This document shows, piece after piece, positions 13,037-25,399 of a DNA stretch of 64,000 nucleotides; within the stretch, counting starts at the first letter, position 1; each line of letters starts with the position of its first letter. This DNA is from Blastobasis lacticolella (Eukaryota; Arthropoda; Insecta; Lepidoptera; Blastobasidae): assembly GCA_905147135.1 (NCBI GenBank), contig LR990049.1:16509428-16573427 (forward strand), in the 5' to 3' direction. Position numbers and translations under genes: made by a program. Under the pieces are notes generated by a model. The model did no database searches. It saw nothing but the letters and a program-made list of their open reading frames with translations, and had not been told where the DNA came from.

Positions 13037-13613
13037 ATCGATACAAAAGTTCTACATGTCTATTGTAAAGATACGTATTTTTAGGGCATTGCCCAAACTA
13101 CAAGGGAATCGATACAAGAGTGCTTCATGCTTGTAAAGATACCTATTTTTAGGCCACCATCCTAACTACAAGGGTCCTACAACCTACTCTTCTTTAGCGT
13201 TCAATGGAACTTTCTCGTATTGTGTATTTTTAGGGCAAGGAAATCGATACAAAAGTGCTACATGCCTATAGTAAAGATAACTATTTTTAGGCCACTGCCC
13301 TAACTACAAGACCTACTCTTGTTTAGCGTTCAATGAGAGTTTCTCGTATTACATATTTACATGGCAAGGAAATCGATTAAAAAGTGCTACATGCCTAAAG
13401 CAAAGATACCTATTTTTAGGCCACTGCCCTAACTACAAGACCTACTCTTGTTTAGCGTTCAATGAGAGTTTCTCGTATTACATATTTACATAGCAAGGAA
13501 ATCGATTAAAAAGTGCTACATGCCTAAAGCAAAGATACCTATTTTTAGGCCACTGCCCTAACTACAAGACCTACTCTTGTTTAGCGTTTAATGGAACTTT
13601 CTCGCATTATAAC
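13037..13613. repeat. Minisatellite, period 129 bp, about 4.5 units
   Basis: Units begin with ATCGAT at 13037, 13108, 13243, 13372 and 13501. The last spacings are exactly 129 and 129 bp, the one before is 135 bp, and the first unit is a shortened 71-bp form. Each full unit has a GTGCTACATGCCTA block, TATTTTTAGGCCACTGCCCT, and CTACTCTTGTTTAGCGTT. Units 3 to 5 are nearly identical while the outer units are more diverged, which fits expansion by unequal exchange or slippage. Confidence 0.9.
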
Positions 13614-14774
13614 CGCCACAAAAGCTTTGCAAGGAAACCAATCAATAACGCTTTGAAAGCATATGGGTCAATCGATATCTAGTACACCACGAGTCCATGG
13701 GTAGAGAGTGGAGGTTAATTTTTAACGAGTGGACATGCATGCACATGCGTGACCGAGCTGTATGGTGTAGGTATCGTGTTTTAGTCAATATCAAATCACA
13801 ACTTGTGTGTATAGGTGTAATCTTTCAAATTTAGCTATCAGTTACAACAACAAAGATGATATCATGGTTTTAATAACAACTTTATTGTATTACTTGTAAG
13901 TATTTGTTAATTTAGTATTCAGTTTTTAGAATTTAGTGGTTGGACTGTTAAATTATTATTTGTTAAGGTTGTAATCGTTTTGACATGTAATCTTGACATT
14001 AAATAGTATAAAGCTTGTAGGTATTTAAGTAAGTAATAATTAAAATTTCAACGAAACAATTATCAAAAGTCTGTATATCTGAAGTCGACTGTACGTGAAA
14101 TTCGTCACCTATGACTCACCAACCGATCAGTTAGTGTATTTTTGGAATTTTACCTGTTTTAGACGGGGTCAGCGCAAGCGGTGGGTGAGGCGGAGCTTTG
14201 TTACCACCCTCGATTTAAAACTATTATTATTATTTTTTTACAATTTATTATACACAAGAAAATAACTACTAAACTAACTACTAACTATTACAACTAGAAA
14301 CTATTTGTTTTAACAAAATTCTGTGACACCACCACACATAAAATACATTAATATAAAATAAATCGAAATAAATCGAACCAATAGTGATACATAAAGTACT
14401 ATCTGCAAAAATCTGTACTCTAGGCATACCTAATAAATACCTAGATATAAAAAACAGACCTTCCTACTTCCCAGAGCAACGACCCGCGCCGCATCGAGAT
14501 GATGCTTCCGAGAACCCAGCACGCGGATTGTTTAGATGTTCGACTTTTTTCCTTCATAAACAAAGTTATTTCGAAGTATCGAGCTCACTTGTGTACGTAA
14601 ATATTATGAGATGGAATTTAAAAGCAGGTGAATACTTAGTCAAACATATTAGGCACATACCTACTTAGTTCAGTTTACTTCAGTTTATTCAAAGATATTT
14701 TATTCTCGAAGTGTTGACCACAATTTTATTAAATGTAATCATCGACACCCAGCAGCTTCGGCCAGAATCCGCTC
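13614..14774. other. Unassigned AT-rich DNA
   Basis: I find no exon or RNA gene here. The ORF at 14384-14668 has no recognisable motif. Confidence 0.45.
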
Positions 14775-15135
14775 TTTCCTCTCCACCTCTACGGGCCTTC
14801 AGCACCCCCGTGCCGTAAGCCGTTGGGTCCCGTATCCGACACAGCGAGATGAAATACATCGCTTAGGGGCTCCCACGGGAACGCTTTTCTAATACCGGCA
14901 GATTTAGACACAAAGCACATGACTAAACCAGGCAGACAAGCCTCTTCAATCTTATCCACGATCACGCCAAGGCCGCCAAGGATATACGTTACACTAATGG
15001 CCAAGTCGCGTTACGCCGCACGTCCACCGCAGCATTTCCATTTCGCTTGCGTGGAGTTTGCGAACGTGTTTCGTCGCAGTCAAGTTTACAGGTCATTGTG
15101 CCTCATTAGAATCATTAGATGCTCTCGAATATAAG
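14775..15135 (-). pseudogene. 3' fragment of RTE-like LINE (family A), minus
   Basis: The plus strand shows, in order, blocks seen in the better-preserved copy at 30408-32885: GTGCCGTAAGCCGTTGG, a TCCGACACAGCGA-like block, GGGGCTCCCACGGGAACG, CATGACTAAACCAGGCAGA, and CATTTCCATTTCGCTTGCGT. The coding strand is therefore minus and represents the C-terminal end of the LINE polyprotein. Frameshifts and stops make it a dead copy. The ORFs called on either strand here are remnants of it. Confidence 0.75.
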
Positions 15136-16059
15136 CCCCAGTAGCTATAGTCAAAATCAATGTTCCCGCATAATGTTATTTGCATAATGCAGTTTGCAGT
15201 CGCTTCGCTGGCTTCGTGCAAGGTTAATGGTGATTTGTTATGAATTTATTATACGAATCCGAACCTACTACTTGTTTTAGCTATAGCTAATTACAGGCAT
15301 ATGCGGATTTCGTTGCATAATATCGTACATACGATCCATCAACAGCGATCAAAGGAAACAGTAGCCTATTTCGTAATGTTCATAAATCACTGGTTTCCCT
15401 CTTTCATTTCATATTGCGTTCTGACAGATTTTACTTATAGAATTTGGGCCAGCAAGCAGGGTTTCTCATTACTTTTTGTGTTTCGTGTAATTTTTTGGAC
15501 AAATTGGTAGTCGTTAGCTTACTAACAACAACGTGACCAAAATACGTACTTTACCAATTATTGTGATTTCCAACAATAGATACAGTGATTGAAGTGGGAG
15601 GTTTATAGGGTAGTTTAGTAGGACAACACGCAAACCAAGATGCGGCGGGGCAGTAAGTATAAAATGGAACAATAACGGAGAATGACAATGGTATGGCACA
15701 ATTCAACTCTCCACACAAGCCTTCACGTAGTTGCGAAGTTCCGTTTTGTCACAACATCGCGTCGCATATCACAATGCAATGCCGGCGGCCGCGCAACGCA
15801 GAACATGAACGCAGGAACTTCTCTAGCAAATCAGACGGAAGACTGGCGCTTTTCACCATATTGCTCGCTGAATATTCTAGCAGCGACTGAGCACAAAGAT
15901 TTGATCCAATCCGTCTAGAAATAGTGCGATGTCAGCTTAATTCTTATACTGATATGCAGCTCTAATTTTTGATGCACTTGATAAAAAAGCAAATGTAAGA
16001 TGTGCATACGTGTAATCGTTTGTCAAAAAAGGAAATTAGAAGAAATTATTACAGAGATC
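15136..16059. other. Unassigned DNA
   Basis: No exon is recognised. Two overlapping plus-strand ORFs (15682-15918 and 15693-15890) cover the same sequence in different frames and have no known domain. Confidence 0.4.
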
Positions 16060-16172
16060 GGAGACGGCGGGACAGCCTGGACTCCTTTTATTAGGACCCA
16101 CTACAGCCGTAGATCGTGAGTAATGGAAGATGGCTAGATAGGCCTTTGCCCTGCAGTGGGACAGCAATGGCT
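16060..16172 (+). repeat. RTE-type LINE 3' end remnant
   Basis: The block TAGGCCTTTGCCCTGCAGTG resembles the last codons and 3' end of the RTE element at 39420-39458 (GGCCTATGCCCAGCAGTGGG). Only the terminal portion survives. The AT-rich DNA on its right does not continue it. Confidence 0.45.
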
Positions 16173-16875
16173 TTTATTAATAACAGATATCACTTTGCGC
16201 ACCCCATCCTGAAACCTGAAAAGCCTTTCCGGGTACAGGTGGTCCCAGGGGGTGTTTAGCACGGAGGTGCATAACCAGACCGGCCGGCCGGCTGGTACTC
16301 TATGACAGTTTCTTTGCGTTGGGAGCAAAAAAAAGAACACTTTCTCACGGTTGACTGGTAGATAAGGCTACTGTAGCTTTAAGTCTTCTTAAAAAGTTTT
16401 AATACATAAATCAATACTACGCTTCATTACACGAACTGAACAGTAACAGTCAATAGGTTTATAACTTGGTAGAGAAAACAATCAAAGTAGAATATCCCGG
16501 ATTACACTCAAATATTCAAACGAGCTCCTCGTCATGAAAGGAGCTGCATCTCTAAGAGTCAATTAACGGGAACTCGGTTTCAGATAAAAAGCCTTTGAAT
16601 TAGGACTCGTCTATTCGCGGAGGGATCCGCGATCTACGCTTTACCGTCTTTACCAATTAGGAGCGGACTTGGTAACCGCGATAAGCGGCCCCGCAAATGC
16701 TTGCCAAGCTTTTTACTTCCAACCGAGCTTTTATTGCAGCGGCTTTAATTAATTATACGCTTAGTTAGCCGCAACTGAAATTTCAGAGTAGCTGCATGTT
16801 ATTTCATTATACGCGAATTCGAAACGGGGCGGGGAGGCGGGGAGAAAAGAGAGGCGCTCTAAACCCCAGGCGTTT

Positions 16876-17125
16876 CGTCATCATGATCCGAGCGGTCAAC
16901 CCCGGCTTCTGCCGGGGTCTATAGACGTGCTGTTGCTTTGCTCTTTGTTCTCAACTTCGTCCGGTCTTGGGTATCCTCGTGCCGCACGCCATTGGCTCTC
17001 GCATCCGACTCAGCAATGCCATTGCATTGCTTCTTTTGCCTCCTGCGAGACCTCTTTCCTGATACTGACAGGTTTAGTTCAGTGGCTATTTCCCACGTTT
17101 CCCTGGGAGGCGTACGAAGTTCACT
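16876..17125 (-). pseudogene. 3' fragment of RTE-like LINE (family A), minus
   Basis: It begins with a degenerate reversed GAT-repeat tail (CGTCATCATGATC), then CCCCGGCTTCTGCCGGGGTC, then CGTCCGGTCTTGGGTATCCT and CGCATCCGACTCAGC, colinear with 30408-30740. It encodes the C-terminal end of the LINE protein on the minus strand. The plus-strand ORFs here are shadows. It is interrupted and not functional. Confidence 0.75.
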
Positions 17126-17162
17126 CTAAAACGATTAAAGTAAATCAGTTACGGACACAGAT

Positions 17163-17274
17163 CGGCAACGCGCGGGTGATGCCCCTGGTATTGCAAACGT
17201 CCATAGGCTGCGGTGACTGCTGTCCATCATGCAGGGCATAAGCTTGTTTGCCACCTTAGTGGTATAATAAAAAA
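17163..17274 (+). repeat. LINE 3' tail with A-rich end
   Basis: CGGCAACGCGCGGGTGATGC is followed by the same CCTGGTATTGCAAACGTCCA and GTGACTGC blocks seen at 124-220 and 51372-51450, ending in an A-rich run at 17265-17274. It lies immediately right of the family A LINE fragment in opposite orientation. Confidence 0.7.
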
Positions 17275-17483
17275 GGCAGGCAGATGCTCGGTGGTCGGTT
17301 GATGTGCGCGTGCGCATGTTGCGCAACCCACCGCTGTAATGCGCCAATCAGAGCGTCGCGATGGTCCGTCTGCGCTGCGCGGTTGCCCGCCGTCCGTTAA
17401 TTTGGCAATACCGAATGCAGTGTTCGATTTTAGTGGCAAAAGGTGGTGGTAAGGATAATGAACTGGGTGATTCGGTGTTTAGC

Positions 17484-17535
17484 CTTCTTATACAACCTAA
17501 AGTGACAAACAAACAGGCAGACACCTGATGGAAAT
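17484..17535 (-). repeat. Short LINE tail remnant, reversed
   Basis: TTCTTATACAACCTAAAGTG followed by GACAAACAAACAGGCAGACA matches the reversed tail at 35074-35170 (TATACGTACGACAGACAAAC). Only about 50 bp remain. Confidence 0.4.
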
Positions 17536-17591
17536 CGGAAATATCACGTAACAAAAATGCTGAACTGCGTTGTTACTCTTGAAACTACCTG

Positions 17592-18110
17592 CCTATATGA
17601 CCAATAACGTTGAGCGATATGTCGTTGGAAAGGATTTTTAATTTTCTATAACTTTCACTACTGCGATAACTCTCGAATAGCTGTGGGATAAAAGTTATGG
17701 TCAATAATATTGAACGATATCTGATTTTTTATTTTCTATAACTTTTACTATGGCGACAACTCTCGAATTGCTGTACATATGACCAATAATGGTTCAACAT
17801 TATTGGTCATATAAACCGAATTTTCCAGTACAAATTGATGTTCACTTTAATTGACCATAACTTTATTCCCACAGCTATTCGAGCGTTGTCGCCATAGTAA
17901 AAGTTATAGAAAATAAAAAATCCTTTCCAATGAGATATCGCTCAACATTATTGGTCATATAGGCCGAATTTTCCAGTACAATCGATGTTCACTTTAATTG
18001 ACCATAACTTTTTTCCCACAGCTATTCGAGAGTTGTCGCCATAGTAAATATAGTACAAAATAAAAAATCCTTTCTAATGACATATAGCTCAACGTTATTG
18101 GTTATAGAGG
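17592..18110. mobile_element. Foldback element with duplicated inner arms
   Basis: The right half holds two tandem copies of a roughly 145-bp unit (starting near 17808 and 17955) with blocks CCGAATTTTCCAGTACAA, TTGACCATAACTTT, CCCACAGCTATTCGAG and CAACATTATTGGTCATATA. The left half (17592-17795) holds the same unit in reverse complement, also partly duplicated. The centre is an inverted ACCAATAATG / CATTATTGGT pair near 17780-17806. There is no ORF or obvious target duplication. Confidence 0.7.
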
Positions 18111-19776
18111 CTCGGTTGCCAGACCTCCTTTCTAAGGCAAATATGGCTTGTATTTTACCATATCTCACCCGCCTTTAAAATTTTAAACAAAATGCTTACA
18201 TACTTCGACGACTGAAAAGTGCACAATATATACGATCGGTTTCGTAAATTGCAACTTGAACGATGTTCAAACCTCATAAAGAGAGACATTTATAGTAAGG
18301 AAGTTTAATCGGCAGAAAAATAAACTTTACGAGATAAGTTCGACCGGCAAGAGTAATGGCGCTAACAGTTTGAGCCAATGTTTGAAGTCTTCTTAATAAA
18401 TAAATATGTTTCTTCGTAGAAAACTGTTTAACTGTTTATCTGAGATAGTTATCTAAGCGGAACAAGTAGGTTTGGTGGGGTATTTTCTACGAAAGGGGCC
18501 ACTTCGCTTTATTTTGCCAGCAAGGCGTGAAGGTCAAGGCACAAAATAACCAGAGTACAATATGTTGAAAGCGGTCGGTAAACCTAAGTTAAATCATTAA
18601 CACTGGAACATAACAGATAAATACTGGAATATTTAGGTTTTTCAACAGGACTCAGCACTATCCCACAAGGCTAAGTCCCCATCCTGAGTCCAGTCTGAAA
18701 TCCTTTGGACTATTCCTTACGGAATGAATTGGATAGCTAAGGACGTGTAGGAAGTCTCATCCAAACCTGGATTCCCATAAACAAACCCTTGTGCAGGAAT
18801 TAAAACAAATTCCCGACGAAACGAACTACGTAACGAGTAATAAAAAAGCGATTGCAGAATGGATAACATCTTCACAAATAAATATAGAAACAAAAGCAAA
18901 TAAAGCGATGACACACAGTTCGCCAATTAAACGAACTAGGTCAATGGATGAATTTAATTACAGCTCTTATAATTGCATTATTACACGGAACGTGATCGTG
19001 AAGAAAAAAACGTAAATTTTAACTTAAACCGCGGAAGAGTGAACAATCACACTGCAAGCATTTTAGAGTGGCCTCAACTTAGTTCTTCCGACATGTAGTG
19101 TACAATATGTATAATGTATATGCCGTTTGAAAACTAGCTCAAGGATAGATTCTAGGTCGGAACAAGTATCTATGCCTACTTGCCAAAGTCATAATTTACA
19201 TCAAAACTAATATTAATATAAGTACTAAACGACGCAACAAAATAATCACATTATAAAAAACTCAAGGTCCATTTTCTCCTCTCTCCACGACTTGAACTAG
19301 GTAATTAAGGTTTTTTTTGCAGCTGAAACATTATTCAAAAGAAAACAAATCTCTCTCATTTTCTTTCTAATTTTCTGGTGAGATGTTTATGTTTTCATTA
19401 ATCTTCATTTGCTAGGGGATCCTTGTCATTATGCGAAATTGTGATTTGCCGCTGTGCCGTTGGCTAAAACTGTATTTTCTTTTCAATAATAATGTGAAAT
19501 TATATACTTTCTGATAATGTTTAGGGCATTTGAAGTGGTAATTAAAAACGATCCTGTAATATGTCTTCGCACTCGAAATTTACTGGTTCTTGAGGCACTT
19601 CGAACTTACCTGTCTTTTTCGTGTGCCGACAGCGGGTACTGCAGTATGGTTTGCTGGTCTTCCATCTCCACCACACATTGTGTCCCTAATTCCAGTTCTG
19701 TAACAAAGAATACTGAGTTTACTGTACGTTTTTTTAAACAAATAGAAGCATCCCACTGAATGTATGTTTGATACTA
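18111..19776. other. Unassigned AT-rich DNA
   Basis: I see no exon or RNA gene. ORFs at 18717 (minus) and 18791 (plus) overlap on opposite strands. The ORF at 19517-19759 has no recognisable domain. Confidence 0.4.
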
Positions 19777-19905
19777 TTCACGCAGAAACTACTGAACGGA
19801 TTTTGATTTTGGTAGTAATGTAGCTCATAGCCCAGAATAGCCCGTAGGCTAAATTTATCCCGAAATTACCGAATTTTACGTGGACGAAGTCTCAGGCAAA
19901 GCTAG
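19777..19905 (+). mobile_element. Helitron-like 3' end
   Basis: The segment starts ATTCACGCAGAAACTACTGA and runs through CGGATTTTGATTTTGG and ATCCCGAAATTACCGA to GGACGAAGTC and a terminal CTAG followed by T. Two other copies (22495-22732 and 56975-57185) also end CTAG|T after a GAAGTCG block. Helitrons end in CTRR and insert between A and T, so this fits the 3' terminus of a non-autonomous lepidopteran Helitron. The 5' end was not located. Confidence 0.5.
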
Positions 19906-22494
19906 TAATAATAGAAGCATAAGATTAACGCAGTTTGTTAGAGAAACAAATCAGTTAGAAAAAGTAATAGGTAGTCTTATGTTATAGCATTATGAGCATT
20001 ATGGCCAACCATTTAATTCCTTTCTTATAACCGCCTCGGAAATAAAACAACGATGACCACACCAAGTTGAATAGACATCGTTACGAAACGGAAATAATAT
20101 ATGTATAGCCGTACGTAACTCAAGCAAGTGATCACACAGTCAAGGAAATAAGTTACAATACCGCACAAGTAACTAAACCGCAATTTACTTTTGCATTGGT
20201 GTGTTTCTTACATCATTATATTGATACAGGGTTGTTGTTTGCCCACTTTGCTGTTACGACGGCAGTAAATAGAGCTTCAGTTAGTCGTTAACGACTCTTA
20301 TAATGTTCTGTTAATTACGGCAGAGTTGCCCGTTAGGAAAGTTTCGGAGATTATATTGAGCTATTCGACTACATAGTGCTAAGATGGTCGCGGCGAACCT
20401 ATAACTGTGTTTATGAACATCCATATATCTTTACGGAGCAGTAAGTGTGATTGAAAACATGTGTGATACCTATATAACCTAATTTATCAATGCGCGCAAA
20501 TCAAGATGCAAGAGGCACAGCGTCAATCGGTGTGAAAGGCGTGGAAGGAGGCCTACCCTTAACATGGAGTGTCCTGCGGCTAAGATGATGATTATAGAAG
20601 AAATTTCTAGATATAAATTGTACTTAAAACCGAGACTTCATCAACATCTAATTTGATGTTATGCCATTAAGTTTCTCATGGTCAATGATGTTCCTGTAGT
20701 ACAGAGGCAAATGTCCTAAATTAAAATGAAATAGTATAATAGCACGGTCAACAGGTACTTTCGACCTTTTTGGGCAAAAACCTGGAAATTTTTAGAATTT
20801 TTCCAGTGTTTTGCTTATAACTCGAAAACGGCGACCAATAGTAAATGTTCTTACACTAAGGTAATTCTCTAAAATTGTTGAATCTATTCTTTATTGAATT
20901 CCCAACCGTTTACGAGCAAAACAGTCTCGGTTGTGGCGGTAGGTGAAATATCCTTCGGAACAGTTTTATTAGCATGCATGGTTAACATTACTAACAACAC
21001 AGCTAGCTGAATGGCCTTGCAAGGGCATCGAATGAACACGATTTCCGAGGTCCCGAACGTGGGATAGCAGAATGGAGCCGGAATTAGAGGCAAACCCGAC
21101 CGGGGTCGGTCCCTGACGGGATTGGAAATGCCAATCGTAAGTAATTACGATTACCTTCCTCGTTTGGTGTTTGATTTTGTTTTATAATGATAAAACTTAA
21201 TTGGACTGTGAGTAGGGGTCTGACAGTGAAAGGTATAAAACTAGTCTTAGTTTAGTCAGTTAGTTTGTTACTGACCAAGTTTCTATTTTTTTCTGTAAGT
21301 ATCGGTACGTCGTTGTATGCTTAAAATTAAACAGAAAAATTAAAAATGTATTTTACGACTTTATAACCGTAGATGTATTGGAATACGAGATCTGTAATAC
21401 ATAAATTTAAAATAATGCAGCTAGGTGAGTAGTTGTATAATCTCTAAGAAAAAAGTTAAAAACAGTCCTAGATATTTGTCGTATCTATCTCCATTATCAA
21501 TCAACACTGTGACAAATTCAGTACAAACAAAGTGGCTATCTGTCTACCTAAATGATAACCTAGGATTTGTGTTTTGTTTATCTAACTCAGTGTGTGTGCA
21601 TGCAATTGTAACCCGTATCACGGACAACGTAGAAACTACTCTCCCCTGCCATACAGTATTTTACAAACCCTGCCAAAGGAATTGGCAAGGGATTGTTGGT
21701 CATAATTGGTCCTTGGCAAGGGACAACATTCTTCATTCTGAAGAAAAATGGCGGTCTTTGGAGGAGGATACTTTCAGCAGTGGACGGCAAAAGGCTAATA
21801 AATAAACAATAACGAGAAACAACATACGATGAACGATTTATAGTCCTGTTCAAGGGTGACAAGACTAATGTCTTAAGACACCTCTACACGTACTTTGCGC
21901 TTAGAGGTTATCAATTAAGATCAAGAGCAGACAGTAGGCAGCAACATCTTCAGTTGTGCGTTTTCCTTCAATCCGCCTGTCAAGCGTGGAGATTACTGTG
22001 GCTCTGCACTAAAACAGAGGAGGCCAAGTCCAGCGGTGGACTGTTACGGCACAATGCACTAATAACATTAGTACATTGTGGTTACGGGCTGTGGATGCGA
22101 TGTTTTTGTGTGGGCGTGTGCAGTGGCAGTCGTAATTGTGAGCATAGAGAATGACAGTGACTCAAAGCGGACCGGCCGCACAGTGATCCTCTTTCATTCC
22201 GGTTCCACAGCTTCGAATACAATATTTCATGTACTAAGGTTATGTAAACTGACCGAGCAACCGCGAACTAAGCCGCCTAGACGGCCATTCAGCAACGCTT
22301 AGCGGTTTGTTTGCGAGCGCACCGCCGAGTTCAAATGAAAGCAAGCGCCGACCACAACAGTTACGGTGGCAGCAACGAATCGTAGATTCGCTTTCGATTT
22401 CTGGTTTTGGAAAATGGGAGTAGCTATCTCAACAATTTCCCTCGAAAGATAACTCGTCTGTCGCCAGCTTAGACAATCCAATCACTATTTATTT
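19906..22494. other. Unassigned DNA
   Basis: No exon is recognised. The minus ORF at 20884-21093 is open and moderately GC-rich but shows no known motif. The overlapping ORFs at 21425-21862 include a CAGCAGTGGACGGCAAAAGG piece like LINE 3' ends, so they are probably repeat-derived. Confidence 0.4.
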
Positions 22495-22732
22495 ATCACT
22501 ACATAGTATAAAACAAAGTTGCTTTCTCTGTCCCTATAGTAGTATTTGATAAAACAAAGTCCCACGCCGCGTCTATCTATCTGTCTGTTCGCGATAAACT
22601 CAAAAACTACTGAACGGATTTTCATGGGGTTTTCACTAATAGACAGAGTGATACATGAGGAAGGTTTAGGTATATGATTTAAGATTAGAAGGTTAAGGAT
22701 ATTCCCCGTGCGAAGTCGGAACGGGTGGCTAG
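22495..22732 (+). mobile_element. Helitron-like 3' region
   Basis: CATAGTATAAAACAAAG is followed by a CTTTCTCTGTCCCTA block, AACTACTGAACGGATTTTCA, GGGGTTTTCACTAATAGACA and AGAGTGATACATGAGGAAGG. The 3' end is GTGCGAAGTCGGAACGGGTG then GCTAG|T. The same ordered blocks recur at 56975-57185. A partial internal duplication of the ATAAAACAAAGT block is visible. No Rep/helicase coding remains. Confidence 0.5.
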
Positions 22733-24060
22733 TATTAACTGAATTTCGAAACACCTAACCGGCAACTCGAGCGCCAAAAAGAAACAAAGAGCCGTCGGTA
22801 ATTGCTCCGTCCAAGTGTCGACACCGACGTAAGTCGTAACGGTTAGAGAATCGATTTGGAAAAATTACGTAAAGACGCTCCACCAAAAGTGGAGCGCGCA
22901 AATCGCGGGTCCACGTGCTTAGCTACCGTGACCAAGGAGAATGAAACAGGCACTTGCGGAGATAAAACAGGTCTCAATATACATTATAAACTTAAGTAAG
23001 CAAAATTTGTGAAGATTTAAAAGGTCATTCCAAGGTCGTTTGTTTTCCTGTCCACAAACAAATTGTAAACCAAATTGCCTAAATTGACAAATGCTGTTAC
23101 CAAATAAAAATAAGTAAAGAAATTAAGACAAGGAAAAGGCTGCGGTTGGAGAAAATAGCTTTATGTATAAGTATGTGCAGAAGTTCAAGAAAAGTGTGTA
23201 ACACACCAGTATATTGCCCTGTAATTGAAAAGACATGGACTTTATAGTTTGCATTAAAAGGGTTAAAAGTGTTAAGGGCATTCCATGTTTCAAGTGTATG
23301 AGAGAAAATGTATCTCTGGGAACTGAAGGCACCCATTTTCAATTTGGTACAGAAGCATTACTTTACAAAAATAAGAGTGGACTGTCTGCTCTTTGTAACT
23401 AAAGCAAAGGCGTTCAGTAGAAACAATTTCATACATTGACCTGTTACTACCTGTCTCTGTTCCTAAATATATTTGCATCACGCATGCCCGATTCAAGGAG
23501 GCGAGTATGATGCTAAATATATAAATTCAGGATCAGCAGGGTAAATTTACAGGTGTAATTTTTTACCTAATGCTTGTGTGGGTTACAACTATTAAGAGAC
23601 AGTATGTAACATTATATGACAAAGGCTTTTAACTAAGTGATTCACATTCATAACTGTCTTATCTCCGTTCATCATTTTCTAATTTTCCCTTGAAAGGAGA
23701 TTTTGCAGACCCAGCCTGCACTATGCACGCCTATTCAAATACCTAAAGAATTATAAAAACATAGTGAAATAGCTATTTTTTCAGTATTCAATATGTACAA
23801 AAGCATTTGTTAAGACAAACCGGGCAATTATATACCACAGATTAGAACATATGATGAGGTATCAGTGGCCTAATCATGGATGCCTAGACATCGGCTTTAA
23901 TTTAACAGATGATGAATAAATTCTGTGATATTGTCAATGATTCCCATAAGGACGAGACACAGAGGTAATGCCACAAAAGAGACACACCTATACGAAAGAT
24001 AATAATAAATAACAAGCATTGACAGTACTTGGAGTGATGGTATGGTTGCCTTAAGGCATC
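22733..24060. other. Unassigned AT-rich DNA
   Basis: Three overlapping minus-strand ORFs (23097-23496) share one region in different frames. They may be fragments of a degraded repeat, but I do not recognise the family. No exon of the kinesin gene is seen. Confidence 0.4.
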
Positions 24061-24190
24061 AGGGGGCTTACCATAAGCTCTTATTGCAGGACCTAAACAG
24101 AACTGCCCTGCTTAGAACGAGACAGCGCTATGCGTGTCACATATAGCACTCTCTCATTCTAATACAGGCCATGCTCATGGTAAGGCCCCA
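24061..24190. mobile_element. Short foldback MITE, about 130 bp
   Basis: The left end GGGGGCTTACCATAAGC is mirrored by the right end GCTCATGGTAAGGCCCC. Further in, AGAACGAGACAGCGCTAT pairs with ATAGCACTCTCTCATTCT. The element should fold into an imperfect hairpin over its whole length. The target duplication is not clear. Confidence 0.55.
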
Positions 24191-25399
24191 GTTCAGATTT
24201 CTGAACTTACAAATATGGGGCCTATACTGTCACTCAAATCATGACAGCTGTCTGACAAACCTCAAACGAGCATATAAAGTAAGTTTATAAAAATATTCTA
24301 CCTATACATATTGTATTGTAGCCGTTAGCTTTATATAAATAAATAAACACTAAGTCATAATCATGTTTATTTTTTAGGTTCTGTGTTACCTCAGTATGTG
24401 TATTTAATGCTTTTGTACAAAAAATCTAGGTAAAAATGTGCCAAATTGATAGTGAAAATACATTTATTTATTAAGTATTAATTATTTATTTAGTTTAGTT
24501 ATTTATTAGATTATTTACTCATGTATAAAACTGTTCTGTGGAATTTTATTTTTAATATGTAACAAGATAAGATATAATTCTAAACATTTAATGTAAACAA
24601 CATACAGACTCACACTATCAATAACACTTGATATTACTAATATATTATATTCCATTTTTCTTACATTAAATTTACTTTCTCATTAGTAAGTAGTAGATAT
24701 TTTGAAATGAATGCCTGTGAACTCTACAACCTCCCAAAATAGTGTCCATAGTAAAAATATTGTTGTTGATTCACAAATCACACTATGAGATGCTACTAGT
24801 GAAATATACAATTCATACAATTCACCTTCTAATACTGTTGGATATTGAAACTATTGAACAAGTTGTTCTTTATACTTTATCCTCCAAGGTCAAATCAATT
24901 TGAACATGAGTAATTGACTGTCAGAAACATGAGATAAATAACAGCAAATAAGCAAAGTATCTGCAACATAATAATTTAAAATAAAATACTGAACTAGTGA
25001 CATTCTTGAGGTTTCAAAGTATATACAAAATATAATGAATTTTGAGTGATTTGCACAATTAGGAAGGTTCTTTCATAAAAATATTTGAGATAACAAAGTA
25101 AATAAACATTTGATCATTATATTTAAATTTAAATTATTTAGGAATGTGATGAATTTGAATGGTTTTTTTTATTACACTAAACTATTTTCTTATTGAATAT
25201 TAGGTACCTACTCTAAATTAGCTGCTATATCGAAGTTTGTATTTTATAGGCAAATGTACGATCAACTATGATTCATTTGTTTCCAATAAAATTGTTCCAA
25301 TAAACGTGTTATCAAACATAATAACAGATAATGTTCATGGTACACAGTCACCTGTGAGATAGCAATTTTCTTTACACAAAACGAATATAGTCAGCTTAC
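24191..25399. other. AT-rich intronic DNA, nothing recognised
   Basis: This very AT-rich stretch lies immediately downstream (minus strand) of the kinesin donor site. I searched by eye for the next expected kinesin exon (ATP-binding P-loop and preceding strands) and did not see it. Confidence 0.45.

Noticed and set aside
13037..13613. CRISPR-like array
   Set aside because: Units are 129 bp and contiguous without short unique spacers; it is a eukaryotic minisatellite.
20884..21093. Minus ORF with an apparently normal amino-acid mix
   Set aside because: No family recognised, no splice signals, and nearby sequence looks repetitive.
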